Source: JADJNW01 sp964517175 (lineage in GTDB: Bacteria; Bacteroidota; Bacteroidia; Chitinophagales; Saprospiraceae). Taken from it: a stretch of 64,000 nucleotides of DNA. Shown here piece by piece: positions 52,359 to 61,233 of the stretch. The notes beneath the pieces were generated by a model, which ran no database searches, had not been told where the DNA came from, and was given only the letters and a program-made list of their open reading frames with translations. A program made the position numbers and the translations under genes. Each line of letters starts with the position of its first letter. Position 1 is the first letter of the stretch. Location of the stretch: contig CAZFBU010000001.1 in NCBI GenBank assembly GCA_964517175.1, forward strand, positions 1 through 64,000. Direction: 5' to 3'.

Positions 52359-54404
52359 ATGAATGAACGCTTACTTTTTCTAATTTTGATGGTTTTTAAT
52401 TTCCCACTATTGGCGCAAGATTACCGCCAGTCGCCCTGGCACATCCAGGCGGAGGAAATTAATCCGGCGAATTATTTTGGGATCACGGTCGCCAATGGCA
52501 TGGTCGGCTTGATCTCTTCACCGGAACCGATGAAAGTCCAGGATGTGGTGCTGAATGGCGTCTATGATTACTACCAGCGGGGGCGTGTGTCCAATATCCT
52601 GAAAACGTTCAATCACGTCAACATGAACCTGCGGGTGAATGGAGATTTGGTTACTCGTCGAAACATCGCCAATTACACCCAAACACTCGACATGAAGCGC
52701 GGTGCGCTGACCACCACTTTCGATGTTGGTGACGACATTGGCGTACAGCACACCCTGATGTCCTTGCGGCATCTACCGTACACGGCGCTGAGTGTGGTAG
52801 AAGTAACGGCGAAGCAGGACGTGACGATCCGCCCGTCGAGTGAGATTTTTGCGCCCGATCATTTGACGAATGTGCACAATTATTACAGCGAATTCGATCA
52901 GCCGCATTTGAAAAAGCGCCTGCCGCTCATGTCGTCTATTGCCAATAGCCCATCGGGCAAACTCACCGTGGCGGCGGCTACGAGCTTTATCTTTGAAGAA
53001 CCGGCGGGCAGCGAACCCAATGTGTTTCACGAAAATCGCGATTTCAACAATCACACCATTCAATTTGACAAACAATTGAAAGCTGGCGAGACTTACACGT
53101 TCGCCGTTGTTGGTTCGGTCACTTCTTCCAAAGATTACGACGATCCGGTGAGCGAAGCCGGTCGGCTCACGATTTACGCCATGCTCGAAGGGCGCGAGCG
53201 CCTGTTGTCGCGGCACGAGGCTGCCTGGGCAGAGCTTTGGGAAACGGGAGACATCATTATCGAAGGCAATTTGCAGGATCAGCGCGACATTCGCTCAGCG
53301 CTGTACCATCTCTATGCCTTTGCACGGGTGGGCACGGCGTACAGCTTGTCGCCAATGGGGCTATCGGGTCTGGGCTACAACGGTCACGTTTTCTGGGACA
53401 CGGAAATCTGGATGTATCCACCGTTGTTGATTCTACAACCGGAGATTGCGAAATCATTATTAGAATATCGTTTTCAAAGGCTCGAAGCAGCTAAGCAAAA
53501 TGCCTTTGCGCATGGCTACAAAGGCGCGATGTTTCCCTGGGAATCCAGCGATCAGGGTGCAGAAGACACCCCCGTTTGGGCGCTGACCGGACCGTTTGAG
53601 CATCACATCACCGGCGATGTGGGCTGGGCATTCTGGAAATATTATCAGGTGACCAAAGACAAAACCTGGCTGCGCGAGCGTGGCTATCCGGTGCTGCGGG
53701 AAGTGGCAGATTACTGGGCGAGCCGCGTGGAGCGGAACGGTACTGGTCGCTACGAGATCAATAAAGTCGTCGGCGCGAATGAATACCAGGAGAATATTGA
53801 CAATAATGCCTTTACCAATGGAATCGCGATCACGGTGCTGCGCTACGCGGCACAGGCGGCGCGGGAGTTGGGCTTGACACCGGATCCCGATTGGGAACAC
53901 GTTGCCAATAATATCCCGATCATCAAATTTTCGGATGGCGTGACCCGCGAAAATGAGACTTACAACGGCGAAATTATCAAGCAAGCCGATGCGAATCTGC
54001 TGGCATTTCCACTCAAAATTATCACCGAAAAAGCGCAAATCCAGCGGGATTTGACGTACTACGAGCCGCGCATGGATCCGGAAGGTCCGGCGATGGGCAA
54101 CTCTGTTTTGGCGGCATTGTACGCGCGCCTGGGGGATGTGGATAAAGCTTACGAACTGTGGGTAAAAAGTTATAAAGCCAATGAGGTTCTTCCCTTCGGT
54201 GTACTGGCGGAAACGGCTGGCGGTACAAATCCTTACTTTGCCACCGGCGCGGGTGGTATGCTTCAGGCGGTCATGATGGGCATTGGCGGATTGGATATTA
54301 CGGATGATGGGATTGTACAGTTGCCCACCAAATTACCAAAACAATGGAAATCGCTGCGTTTAGTCGGTATTGGTAAAGAGGATAAAACATTCACCGTAGA
54401 ATAA
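52359..54404 (+). CDS. Glycoside hydrolase family 65 protein (alpha-disaccharide phosphorylase/hydrolase type)
   Basis: 681 residues with an N-terminal signal (LILMVFNFPLLAQ). The GH65 beta-sandwich (about 25-270) precedes the (alpha/alpha)6 barrel. Conserved GHVFWDTEIWMYP-type segment (about 345-357), the general acid E475 in VVGANEYQENIDNNAFTN and a C-terminal GGTNPYFATGAGGMLQAVMM block. The family acts on trehalose, maltose, kojibiose or nigerose. A periplasmic location suggests hydrolysis or, if it keeps phosphate-binding residues, phosphorolysis; which one cannot be read here. 82 bases after GH97. Confidence 0.9.
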   Translation: MNERLLFLILMVFNFPLLAQDYRQSPWHIQAEEINPANYFGITVANGMVGLISSPEPMKVQDVVLNGVYDYYQRGRVSNILKTFNHVNMNLRVNGDLVTRRNIANYTQTLDMKRGALTTTFDVGDDIGVQHTLMSLRHLPYTALSVVEVTAKQDVTIRPSSEIFAPDHLTNVHNYYSEFDQPHLKKRLPLMSSIANSPSGKLTVAAATSFIFEEPAGSEPNVFHENRDFNNHTIQFDKQLKAGETYTFAVVGSVTSSKDYDDPVSEAGRLTIYAMLEGRERLLSRHEAAWAELWETGDIIIEGNLQDQRDIRSALYHLYAFARVGTAYSLSPMGLSGLGYNGHVFWDTEIWMYPPLLILQPEIAKSLLEYRFQRLEAAKQNAFAHGYKGAMFPWESSDQGAEDTPVWALTGPFEHHITGDVGWAFWKYYQVTKDKTWLRERGYPVLREVADYWASRVERNGTGRYEINKVVGANEYQENIDNNAFTNGIAITVLRYAAQAARELGLTPDPDWEHVANNIPIIKFSDGVTRENETYNGEIIKQADANLLAFPLKIITEKAQIQRDLTYYEPRMDPEGPAMGNSVLAALYARLGDVDKAYELWVKSYKANEVLPFGVLAETAGGTNPYFATGAGGMLQAVMMGIGGLDITDDGIVQLPTKLPKQWKSLRLVGIGKEDKTFTVE

Positions 54405-54407
54405 TTG

Positions 54408-54415
54408 TATTTTTG
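54408..54415 (+). promoter_or_regulatory. -7 promoter element of the haloperoxidase-like gene
   Basis: TATTTTTG matches TAnnTTTG, 20 bases before the ATG. The -33 region is unclear. Confidence 0.4.
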
Positions 54416-54435
54416 CAAAAAACAAGATAAGAGCG

Positions 54436-55791
54436 ATGAAACAGAGGTTATGGTTTTTATTGCTACCCCTATTGGTCGTAGCTTGCGCGAAAGATCCGGC
54501 GGTATATCAGGAAGAGGCCGCCAATCCAGAATATTTGCACCGTTCGATGAAGCAAATCACCGATGTAATTGTGCACGATATTTTCTCGCCGCCGGTAGCC
54601 AGCCGAATTTATGCTTATGCCAGCATCGCTGGTTATGAGGCGATCATTGCGGACAAATCAGAATTTAATAGTCTAGCTGGGCAGGTCAATGAATTGAAGC
54701 CCATCCCGCAGCTGGAGGTCGGCAAGGAATATTGCCTTCCACTGGCGAGCGTGCATGCGATGTTGAAAGTTGGGCGCGCCTTGATTTTCTCGGAAGAGAA
54801 GATCGACGAATTCATGACAAAAATTGAATCGGAGTATAAAGATATGGGCATTCCACGCTCCGTTTTTGATCGTTCCATTGCTTACGGCGATGCCGTCGCC
54901 GAACACATTCTCGCCTGGTCAGGCACCGATCATTACAACGAAACCCGCTCTGCGCCCAAATATACCATCACTGATGATCCTTCCAAATGGCAGCCCACGC
55001 CTCCGGCTTACATGGATGGCATCGAACCAAGTTGGAATAAGATACGTCCGTTTGTGCTGGATTCGGCGCAGCAATTCATGCCGCCGCCGCCAACTGCTTT
55101 CAGCACGGACAAAAACAGCCGCTTTTATCAGGAGTTACTGGAAGTTTATCACGCACTGGATACGGACGACCCGGAAGAACGTCAGGAACGCCAGGCAATT
55201 GCCAGCTTCTGGGATTGCAATCCTTACGTTATGAATCAGATCGGGCACGTCATGTTTGCCGATAAAAAAATTACGCCCGGCGGTCACTGGATCAACATCG
55301 TCGGCATTGCCGCCCGCAAGACAAATTCGGATTTTGCGGAATCCGCCAGTGCTTACGCACTCACTGCCATAGCATTAGCCGATGGTTTTATCAGTTGCTG
55401 GGACGAAAAATATCGCAGCAATCTCATCCGCCCGGAAACGGTCATCAACCAATACATCGATCCTGACTGGAAACCATTGTTGCAAACGCCGCCTTTCCCG
55501 GAATACACCAGCGGGCACAGCGTCATTTCGCGCGCAGCAGCCGTAGCGCTGACCTCAATTTACGGCGCTGATTTTGCCTTTGCGGATGATTCGGAAGAGG
55601 AATTTGGCTTGCCAACGCGAACATTCCGTTCGTTCGTTCATGCTTCCGACGAAGCCGCCATCAGTCGATTGTACGGCGGCATTCACTATCGCCCGGCTAT
55701 CGATAACGGCGTGGCGCAGGGCGAACGAGTAGGGAAGTGGGTACTGGCAAATATCGACCTCCGCAAGGAAACGGTCAGTATGAACAAGTAA
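54436..55791 (+). CDS. Vanadium-dependent haloperoxidase/PAP2-type lipoprotein
   Basis: 451 residues; signal LLPLLVVAC (Cys14). The C-terminal acid-phosphatase/haloperoxidase fold shows the vanadate or phosphate pocket: KYRSNLIRPETVI (K, R), PEYTSGHSVISRAAAVAL (S-G-H) and RLYGGIHYRPAIDNG (R and H). Members oxidise halides with peroxide or act as phosphatases; no chemistry can be assigned from sequence alone. Similar proteins accompany SusCD and VCBS/ASPIC genes in other marine Bacteroidota as I recall. It probably ends the locus. Confidence 0.88.
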   Translation: MKQRLWFLLLPLLVVACAKDPAVYQEEAANPEYLHRSMKQITDVIVHDIFSPPVASRIYAYASIAGYEAIIADKSEFNSLAGQVNELKPIPQLEVGKEYCLPLASVHAMLKVGRALIFSEEKIDEFMTKIESEYKDMGIPRSVFDRSIAYGDAVAEHILAWSGTDHYNETRSAPKYTITDDPSKWQPTPPAYMDGIEPSWNKIRPFVLDSAQQFMPPPPTAFSTDKNSRFYQELLEVYHALDTDDPEERQERQAIASFWDCNPYVMNQIGHVMFADKKITPGGHWINIVGIAARKTNSDFAESASAYALTAIALADGFISCWDEKYRSNLIRPETVINQYIDPDWKPLLQTPPFPEYTSGHSVISRAAAVALTSIYGADFAFADDSEEEFGLPTRTFRSFVHASDEAAISRLYGGIHYRPAIDNGVAQGERVGKWVLANIDLRKETVSMNK

Positions 55792-55802
55792 ATTTTTGAT
55801 TT

Positions 55803-55936
55803 GGGCGTGCCCCCGAGCTGGCACATCCGTAGCGCTCGCTGCGCCTCGCGCACGGCTGATGCCGTCGGGGTCGGGCTATTCATTCCAGCCCCGCCCCGGC
55901 GTGGCGTCCATTTCTATCCCTCACGCGGGGCACCCG
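55803..55936. repeat. GC-rich dispersed intergenic element
   Basis: Starts GGGCGTGCCCC and ends in an inverted GGGGCAC-type end, with TCGGGGTCGGGCTATTC in the centre and a TATCCCTCACGCGGGG end. Composition is richer in GC than the flanks. The pattern resembles a repeat common between Bacteroidota genes (CGGGCTATCCGCT and CCCTCACGC blocks). No gene. Confidence 0.6.
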
Positions 55937-55970
55937 GCTTCAGAAAAATGTTATTGTTTTCAGACGGGCT

Positions 55971-56145
55971 TATACCAATTTCAATTGATAACGACGTGTT
56001 AAAGAGTGTTTTAAGTCTTGATTACTTATTATTTCTCCCGTAGGGACGCTCCATAGGAGTCATATTGACCTTCGGCGCGATTTTCGATCCCGACCTACAA
56101 TACGGGATTTCGCTGCGCTCAACTTCTCACTTCCGAATTGGTATT
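55971..56145. repeat. 175-bp element with short terminal inverted repeats
   Basis: ATACCAATT (55972-55980) and AATTGGTAT (56136-56144) form perfect 9-base inverted ends. The interior has CCCGTAGGGACGCTCC and CGATCCCGACCTACAATACG, non-coding. It could be a MITE-like or dispersed extragenic element. Region 55792-56329 holds only these two elements and no gene. Confidence 0.5.
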
Positions 56146-56329
56146 AGGTACCTCTTTCGGATGCGTTATCTCCGCGTTTTCAAGCTTGACGTACCATCTT
56201 TTTTCAAATTCACGATTGTCAGCAGGGTTGCAGATTTAAGCTGCAAATATTTAAACGCTTTTGCCAAAAGCTAGTTTAAAATGCGACATATATCCTAAGA
56301 CTTTTTCTAACCCAAAATCGTTTTTAATT

Positions 56330-57376
56330 ATGCTTAATCAAAAGTTTTTTGAACCCAAAGTACTGCTACTTCTGGTACTGGCATTCTTCCTGCAAAATTG
56401 TGCGGAAGATGAAGTTTCTACTACATCGGAAATGGCTACTCTTACGGAAACGGAACTGGCGATCAACATCGACCAGGCGGAAGAACTCGAAGAATTGGAA
56501 CAACCGGAATCTGGCGATTTGCAAACGCGCTCTTCTTCTTACTACAGTTTCAATACCCTCAATCAGGCGTTGCACTGTACAGGCTTGAACAGCGCTTTGT
56601 TTTCAGGACACAAGACCATTTACGCACCTTCGGATGCTGCCTTCGCTAAACTTGGGCTGGATGCACACAACGTTTGTGAAGCACTTGATGCCGAGACGCT
56701 GACCAACATCCTGCTTTATCACGTCGTAGATGATTTTGTCTCGCTGAGTGAGCGCGGCTGCGTAGAAATGCTGAACGGCGATATTACACAATTGTCGGTT
56801 CGCAACCATCGTTTGTTCATCAACGATTCCAGAATTTACCTGGCTTTCAACCAAAAAGGTCGCCATTACTTCTTGCGGGTGTATGCGATCAATGAAGTGC
56901 TGGAAGTACCGGAAAATAACATCGTTGAGACAGCAGTTGCGGCAGATCAGTTCTCAGTTCTGGTAGATGCAGTGTTGGCAGCTGACCCGGCGATTGCCCA
57001 GGCACTTTCTGATGAAGACGCAATTTACACCGTTTTTGCACCGACTAACGAAGCTTTTTCTGATCTTTTGGAAGCGCTAGGTGTGAGTTCGCTCGATGCA
57101 CTAGTGGATGCGATTGGCGTGGAAGGCTTGTCAGCTGTGCTTCTGTATCATGTGGTGGACGGTTGCGCTTTCTCAAATGATCTGAAAAATGGTCTTCGAC
57201 TGGAAACCTTACAAGGCGAAAAATTGGAAGTTGATTTGGATAATTTGTCATTGATTGACAAAACCGACACGCCTGCCGGTTTGGATGCAGATGGCCTGGA
57301 TATTTTGACCTCAAATGGCATTGTACATACCATAAATAAGGTGTTGCTGCCAGATGCTATTCTGCAAAATCTCTAA
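56330..57376 (+). CDS. Lipoprotein with two fasciclin (FAS1) domains
   Basis: 348 residues; signal LLVLAFFLQNC (Cys22) from the ATG after TTTTTAATT. FAS1-1 about 75-210 (SGHKTIYAPSDAAFAKLGLD, LTNILLYHVVDDFVSL), FAS1-2 about 212-345 (YTVFAPTNEAFSDLLEALGV, LSAVLLYHVVDG, SNGIVHTINKVLLPDA). FAS1 domains mediate adhesion to proteins or polysaccharides. Surface or outer-membrane anchored. Monocistronic with a strong terminator. Confidence 0.93.
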   Translation: MLNQKFFEPKVLLLLVLAFFLQNCAEDEVSTTSEMATLTETELAINIDQAEELEELEQPESGDLQTRSSSYYSFNTLNQALHCTGLNSALFSGHKTIYAPSDAAFAKLGLDAHNVCEALDAETLTNILLYHVVDDFVSLSERGCVEMLNGDITQLSVRNHRLFINDSRIYLAFNQKGRHYFLRVYAINEVLEVPENNIVETAVAADQFSVLVDAVLAADPAIAQALSDEDAIYTVFAPTNEAFSDLLEALGVSSLDALVDAIGVEGLSAVLLYHVVDGCAFSNDLKNGLRLETLQGEKLEVDLDNLSLIDKTDTPAGLDADGLDILTSNGIVHTINKVLLPDAILQNL

Positions 57377-57399
57377 TATCGATTAACGATGAGGAAAAG

Positions 57400-57430
57400 G
57401 AGGTGCTTTCGCAAGAGAGCATCTCTTTTT
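57400..57430. terminator. GCAA-tetraloop terminator
   Basis: An 11-pair stem (GAGGTGCTTTC and GAGAGCATCTC, two G-U) closed by a GCAA loop and followed by TTTTTATTT. It ends the fasciclin transcript and probably also the converging gene. Confidence 0.85.
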
Positions 57431-58178
57431 ATTTGACAATAGCCGTAAACGGATCGTTGCTTAGACCGATGTCAGTCATGTACATCCCACCTTCTAAATC
57501 TTGAATCATGTCAATTTCGCCACCCAATAATTCATGCGTTGTCGCGATCCATGCGCCCGTTGGCAACTGTTTCCAGCCCGCCCAGCTTGCTTCCAAGCCC
57601 CCGACAGGAATTATTTGCACCCACATTTTCCAGGCTACGGGGCGATTATTCTCACCCAAAATCCAGACGTAAGCATCGCCCGGCGTCACGCCGCCCGTTT
57701 GGTATTTGACTTTCAGCCCCGATCTGCCATCTGCCAATGTCACGAGGCTACGCTTCGTGCCGACGTCGAAAGCTTTCGCGACTGGGTTCAGCCAGAAGCT
57801 GTCGTTGTAAAAAAAGAACAAAGCCTTATCAATTGCTTTATCGGCCGCCTTGCCGGATAGTTGTTGCCCGTTCTGGTAAGCTCGGCCAGATTCCGTTTTG
57901 GTGTGCAGTAGTACAAGCATATCTTCCCACTGTACTTGCACAAAGTCGCGTTTCCGATCCCAGATGTAGTCGTGCTTGCCTTGAAAACGCCAGCGCACCC
58001 AGTGCGTGCTGTCCCATGCAGCTATATCAACCGAGGTCATCATGGCACGGGCAAGCTGGTCGGCCGCTGCGGAAGGTTCACCCTGAGGTTCGCGTTCGTG
58101 AACGGAGAAGAAAAGAAGGACGCCCAGCAGAACAATAATTCCGAGCACGATGCCCGCTATTTTTAATGCTTTTTTCAA
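57429..58178 (-). CDS. Membrane-anchored protein of unknown function
   Basis: 249 residues with TTG as the only plausible start codon (MKKALKIAGIVLGIIVLLGV follows). One N-terminal membrane anchor (about 5-27), then a periplasmic domain with WVRWRFQGKHDYIWDRKRDF, FWLNPVAKAFDVGTKRSLVT and AYVWILGENNRPVAWKMWVQ. The alternating strands recall LolA/LppX-like half barrels and the DUF6503-like protein at 6150, but relatedness is not shown. No neighbour indicates a role. Confidence 0.7.
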   Translation of the reverse strand: MKKALKIAGIVLGIIVLLGVLLFFSVHEREPQGEPSAAADQLARAMMTSVDIAAWDSTHWVRWRFQGKHDYIWDRKRDFVQVQWEDMLVLLHTKTESGRAYQNGQQLSGKAADKAIDKALFFFYNDSFWLNPVAKAFDVGTKRSLVTLADGRSGLKVKYQTGGVTPGDAYVWILGENNRPVAWKMWVQIIPVGGLEASWAGWKQLPTGAWIATTHELLGGEIDMIQDLEGGMYMTDIGLSNDPFTAIVK

Positions 58179-58367
58179 AACTTGTCGTTTTTTTCGTAAA
58201 AATATGAAAATAGAACCAGGAGGAGAGGAGATAGTTTGCGGAGCGCTATCCTGTTTTTGTAGAAAGTGATAAAAATATTTCTCGCTGGAATTTGCATTTC
58301 ACCAAAAGAAATTATCAGCTTCCCGCTGTACACACTATTTTTGATCCGCTAAAACCAAACACATAAA

Positions 58368-59810
58368 ATGCTGCAAAAAATCGGACTTTTCCTCGGGCCT
58401 ACACTGTTTTTGGTTGTCCTGTTGTTGCCCGCCCCCGCCGGATTCTCCATCGAAGCCTGGAAGGTCATCGCGATGGCTGTATTTATGCTCGCCTGGTGGG
58501 TTAGTGAAGCGGTGCCTTTGGCGGTAACGGCGTTGCTTCCCCTCATTTTGTTGCCGATTATGGGCATTAGCAATACGCGCGATGCAGCCGCTCCTTATGC
58601 CAATCCGGTCGTTTTTCTGTTTATGGGCGGTTTTATGATTGCTTTGGCAATGGAAAAATGGGATTTGCATCGGCGGATTGCTTTGAATATTGTAAAACTG
58701 ACAGGTACCAATGCGAACGGCATTATTCTCGGGTTTTTATTGGCTACTGCCGCCATCAGTATGTGGATCAGCAATACCGCTACGACGGTGATGATGCTGC
58801 CAATCGCCACGTCTGTCATTGCCTTGCTTTCTAAAAATAGCAAAAACCAAGATATTTCTGAGCGAAGTATTCGATATTTTGCACTGGGCATGATGCTGGC
58901 TATTGCCTACGGTGCAAATATCGGCGGCACAGCGACGATTATTGGGACACCGCCCAATGTAGTCTTTGCAGGTTTTATGCGTGAGACGTTCGACTACGAA
59001 GTCAGTTTTGCAAAATGGATGCTGATGGCAGTGCCCTTTACCATTTTAATGCTAATTATTACTTATTTGTTGATTGTGAAAGTTTTGTATCCAAATAGGT
59101 TAGGTAAATTCGCCGGAGCGGAAGAATTGATTCAGCAGGAAGTAACTGAACTGGGGAAAATCAGTTCGGGCGAAATGCGCACGCTGATTATTTTTGTCAC
59201 CACTGCTTTGCTGTGGGTCTTTCGCGCCAACATAAATAAATGGATTCCCGTACTAAGCCTTAGCGATGAAGGCATTGCCATGATGGCAACGGTCGCACTT
59301 TTCGTGACGCCGCTGCATTTTGGAGAAGGTCGGTTTGTTTTGGAATGGCGCGACACCGAAAAATTACCCTGGGGTATTTTGCTGCTCTTTGGCGGCGGTT
59401 TGAGCCTGGCGGCGGCGCTGGCGGACACCGGCCTGATTGATATGATCGGCAATCAATTCAAAGATGTAGAAAATGCCAGCCTGCTGATTATTCTTGGTTT
59501 GGCAACGGTATCGCTGTTTTTGACGGAAGTGATGTCGAATGTGGCGTTGGTCACCATATTTTTACCGGTGGTCGGTGGTATTGCGCAGGGGGCGGGCATC
59601 GATCCGCTGGAGGTTTGCATTCCGGTGACGATGGCGGCAAGCTGTGCCTTTATGCTGCCCATGTCCACGCCACCAAATGCCATTGTTTTTGCCAGCGGTC
59701 ATTTGACCATTCCGCAAATGGTGCGCGCTGGTGTAATTTTGAATATTACAACGATATTGCTGATAACCTTTGTGGTATATCCGCTCGTGAAATGGGTTTT
59801 TCTAAGTTAG
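58368..59810 (+). CDS. DASS (SLC13) family sodium-coupled anion symporter
   Basis: 480 residues, about 12 membrane helices. Both conserved half-site motifs are visible: MWISNTATTVMMLP (about 136-149) and TEVMSNVALVTIFLP (about 385-399), together with NIGGTATIIGTPPNVVFAGF and MSTPPNAIVFASG, which bind sodium and a dicarboxylate or sulfate. The protein imports C4-dicarboxylates or similar anions into the cytoplasm. Followed about 100 bases later by an amino-acid permease. Confidence 0.93.
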   Translation: MLQKIGLFLGPTLFLVVLLLPAPAGFSIEAWKVIAMAVFMLAWWVSEAVPLAVTALLPLILLPIMGISNTRDAAAPYANPVVFLFMGGFMIALAMEKWDLHRRIALNIVKLTGTNANGIILGFLLATAAISMWISNTATTVMMLPIATSVIALLSKNSKNQDISERSIRYFALGMMLAIAYGANIGGTATIIGTPPNVVFAGFMRETFDYEVSFAKWMLMAVPFTILMLIITYLLIVKVLYPNRLGKFAGAEELIQQEVTELGKISSGEMRTLIIFVTTALLWVFRANINKWIPVLSLSDEGIAMMATVALFVTPLHFGEGRFVLEWRDTEKLPWGILLLFGGGLSLAAALADTGLIDMIGNQFKDVENASLLIILGLATVSLFLTEVMSNVALVTIFLPVVGGIAQGAGIDPLEVCIPVTMAASCAFMLPMSTPPNAIVFASGHLTIPQMVRAGVILNITTILLITFVVYPLVKWVFLS

Positions 59811-59857
59811 AAATTAAGATATTTCGATACGGAGAAATTAAACGAAATGTATGCCAA

Positions 59858-59898
59858 TCCGCCGGAAGGCGGATAAATATCCCAATATCCCAATATCA
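59858..59898. repeat. Palindromic element and AATATCCC filler before the permease gene
   Basis: TCCGCC-GGAA-GGCGGATAAA is the reverse-oriented relative of the 19-base insert in the tRNA-Arg copies near 23.3 kb. It is followed by two CCCAATAT units. It lies just before the permease start. Confidence 0.6.
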
Positions 59899-59913
59899 AA
59901 ACACCTTTTTCAT

Positions 59914-61233
59914 ATGACACAACTTCGCAAAAAACTCACGCTCTTTGGTCTGACGATGATCGCTGTCGGCTCGTCCATTGGTTCGGGCATTTTCGTAACG
60001 CCCTACGAGATCGTAGCGGCAGTGCCACATCATGGTTTCGTACTTCTGGTGTGGACGCTGGGCGGATTGATTGCACTGACCGGGGCGTTGACTTTTGCAG
60101 AGTTGGGCGCAATGTTTCCCAAAGCAGGTGGCGTTTATGTTTTCATAAAAGAAGCTTACGGCGATTGGGTTGGTTTTTTGTACGGCTGGGTAACGTTGCT
60201 GGTCATCAATACCGGGGCGCTGGCGGCGCTGGGTATGGCGCTGGCAGAGTATCTGACGTATTTCACGCCTTTGACCGATAACAACAAGACCTACATCGCC
60301 ATCATCGTTATTGTCGGCTTGACCGGCATTAATGTAATGGGCATCAACGTGAGTCAATGGTTTGCGAATATTTTCACCGGGTTGAAGTTGCTGGCAATTC
60401 TTGGAATTGTCATCGTCGGGCTGATATTTTACGAACCGGAAGCAGTGAACCTGAGCTTTTCTCTTTCGGAAAACGTGCCGACCGATCTTGTCGGCGCTTT
60501 GCTCATTGCGTTGATCGGCGTGTTGTGGTCGTTTGGTGGCTGGCACCACGCCTCTTACCTTGCCGGCGAAGCCATTGACGCGCAGCGCACCGTGCCCCGC
60601 GCCATGATGCTGGGCGCGCTGATCGTGACGATTACCTACGTGCTCGTCAATCTGGCGTACATGCTGCTGTTGCCTCTGCCGGAAATTATCAACACCGCAA
60701 CCGTGGCTGGCGCAGCCGTAGGCTCGGTTTTTTCCTTTGGCGGCCGGGTCGTGGCGATTGCGATTGCGATTTCGGTGTTTGGCACCATTGGCATTTACAC
60801 CATGAGTGCGCCGCGCATTTACTTTGCGATGGCGAAAGACGGCATCTTTTTCAAACAACTGGCTTATGTACATCCGCGCTTCCAGACGCCCGCGAACGCG
60901 ATGATCGTCCAGGCGGTCTGGGCGATTTTGCTACTTTTGTTCTGGGGTACTTTCAGCAATCTCATCACGTACGTGACGTTCATGGACATCGCGTTTATGG
61001 GCTTGGCCGGGCTGTGCGTGTTCGTTTTTCGGTTCAAACGAAAAGACGCCGAGCGCCCCTACAAAACCTGGGGCTACCCGTTCGTTCCGGTGGTTTTCGT
61101 GAGCATTTCCTTCGCGTTTGTGCTGAATACGCTGGTGCAGCGGCCAACACAAGCATTCGCCGGACTAATCGTGTTGGGTTTGGGTATTCTGATGTTTTTT
61201 ATTTTTAAAAACAGGAGATTATCAGCGAATTAG
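59914..61233 (+). CDS. APC-family amino acid permease
   Basis: 439 residues from ATGACACAACTTCGC; the longer frame runs through a repeat and is rejected. Twelve membrane helices; the first carries MIAVGSSIGSGIFVTPYEIV, the APC substrate-backbone motif G-S-G-I-F. Others include GALTFAELGAMFPKAGGVYV and LWSFGGWHHASYLAGEAIDA. Imports or exchanges amino acids; specificity unknown. The last 12 bases overlap the 3' end of the opposite-strand gene. Confidence 0.92.
   Translation: MTQLRKKLTLFGLTMIAVGSSIGSGIFVTPYEIVAAVPHHGFVLLVWTLGGLIALTGALTFAELGAMFPKAGGVYVFIKEAYGDWVGFLYGWVTLLVINTGALAALGMALAEYLTYFTPLTDNNKTYIAIIVIVGLTGINVMGINVSQWFANIFTGLKLLAILGIVIVGLIFYEPEAVNLSFSLSENVPTDLVGALLIALIGVLWSFGGWHHASYLAGEAIDAQRTVPRAMMLGALIVTITYVLVNLAYMLLLPLPEIINTATVAGAAVGSVFSFGGRVVAIAIAISVFGTIGIYTMSAPRIYFAMAKDGIFFKQLAYVHPRFQTPANAMIVQAVWAILLLLFWGTFSNLITYVTFMDIAFMGLAGLCVFVFRFKRKDAERPYKTWGYPFVPVVFVSISFAFVLNTLVQRPTQAFAGLIVLGLGILMFFIFKNRRLSAN

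Noticed and set aside
57429..58178. Assignment of this protein to the DUF6503 group
   Set aside because: Strand pattern is similar, but no shared diagnostic segment could be aligned by eye, so it is left as unknown.
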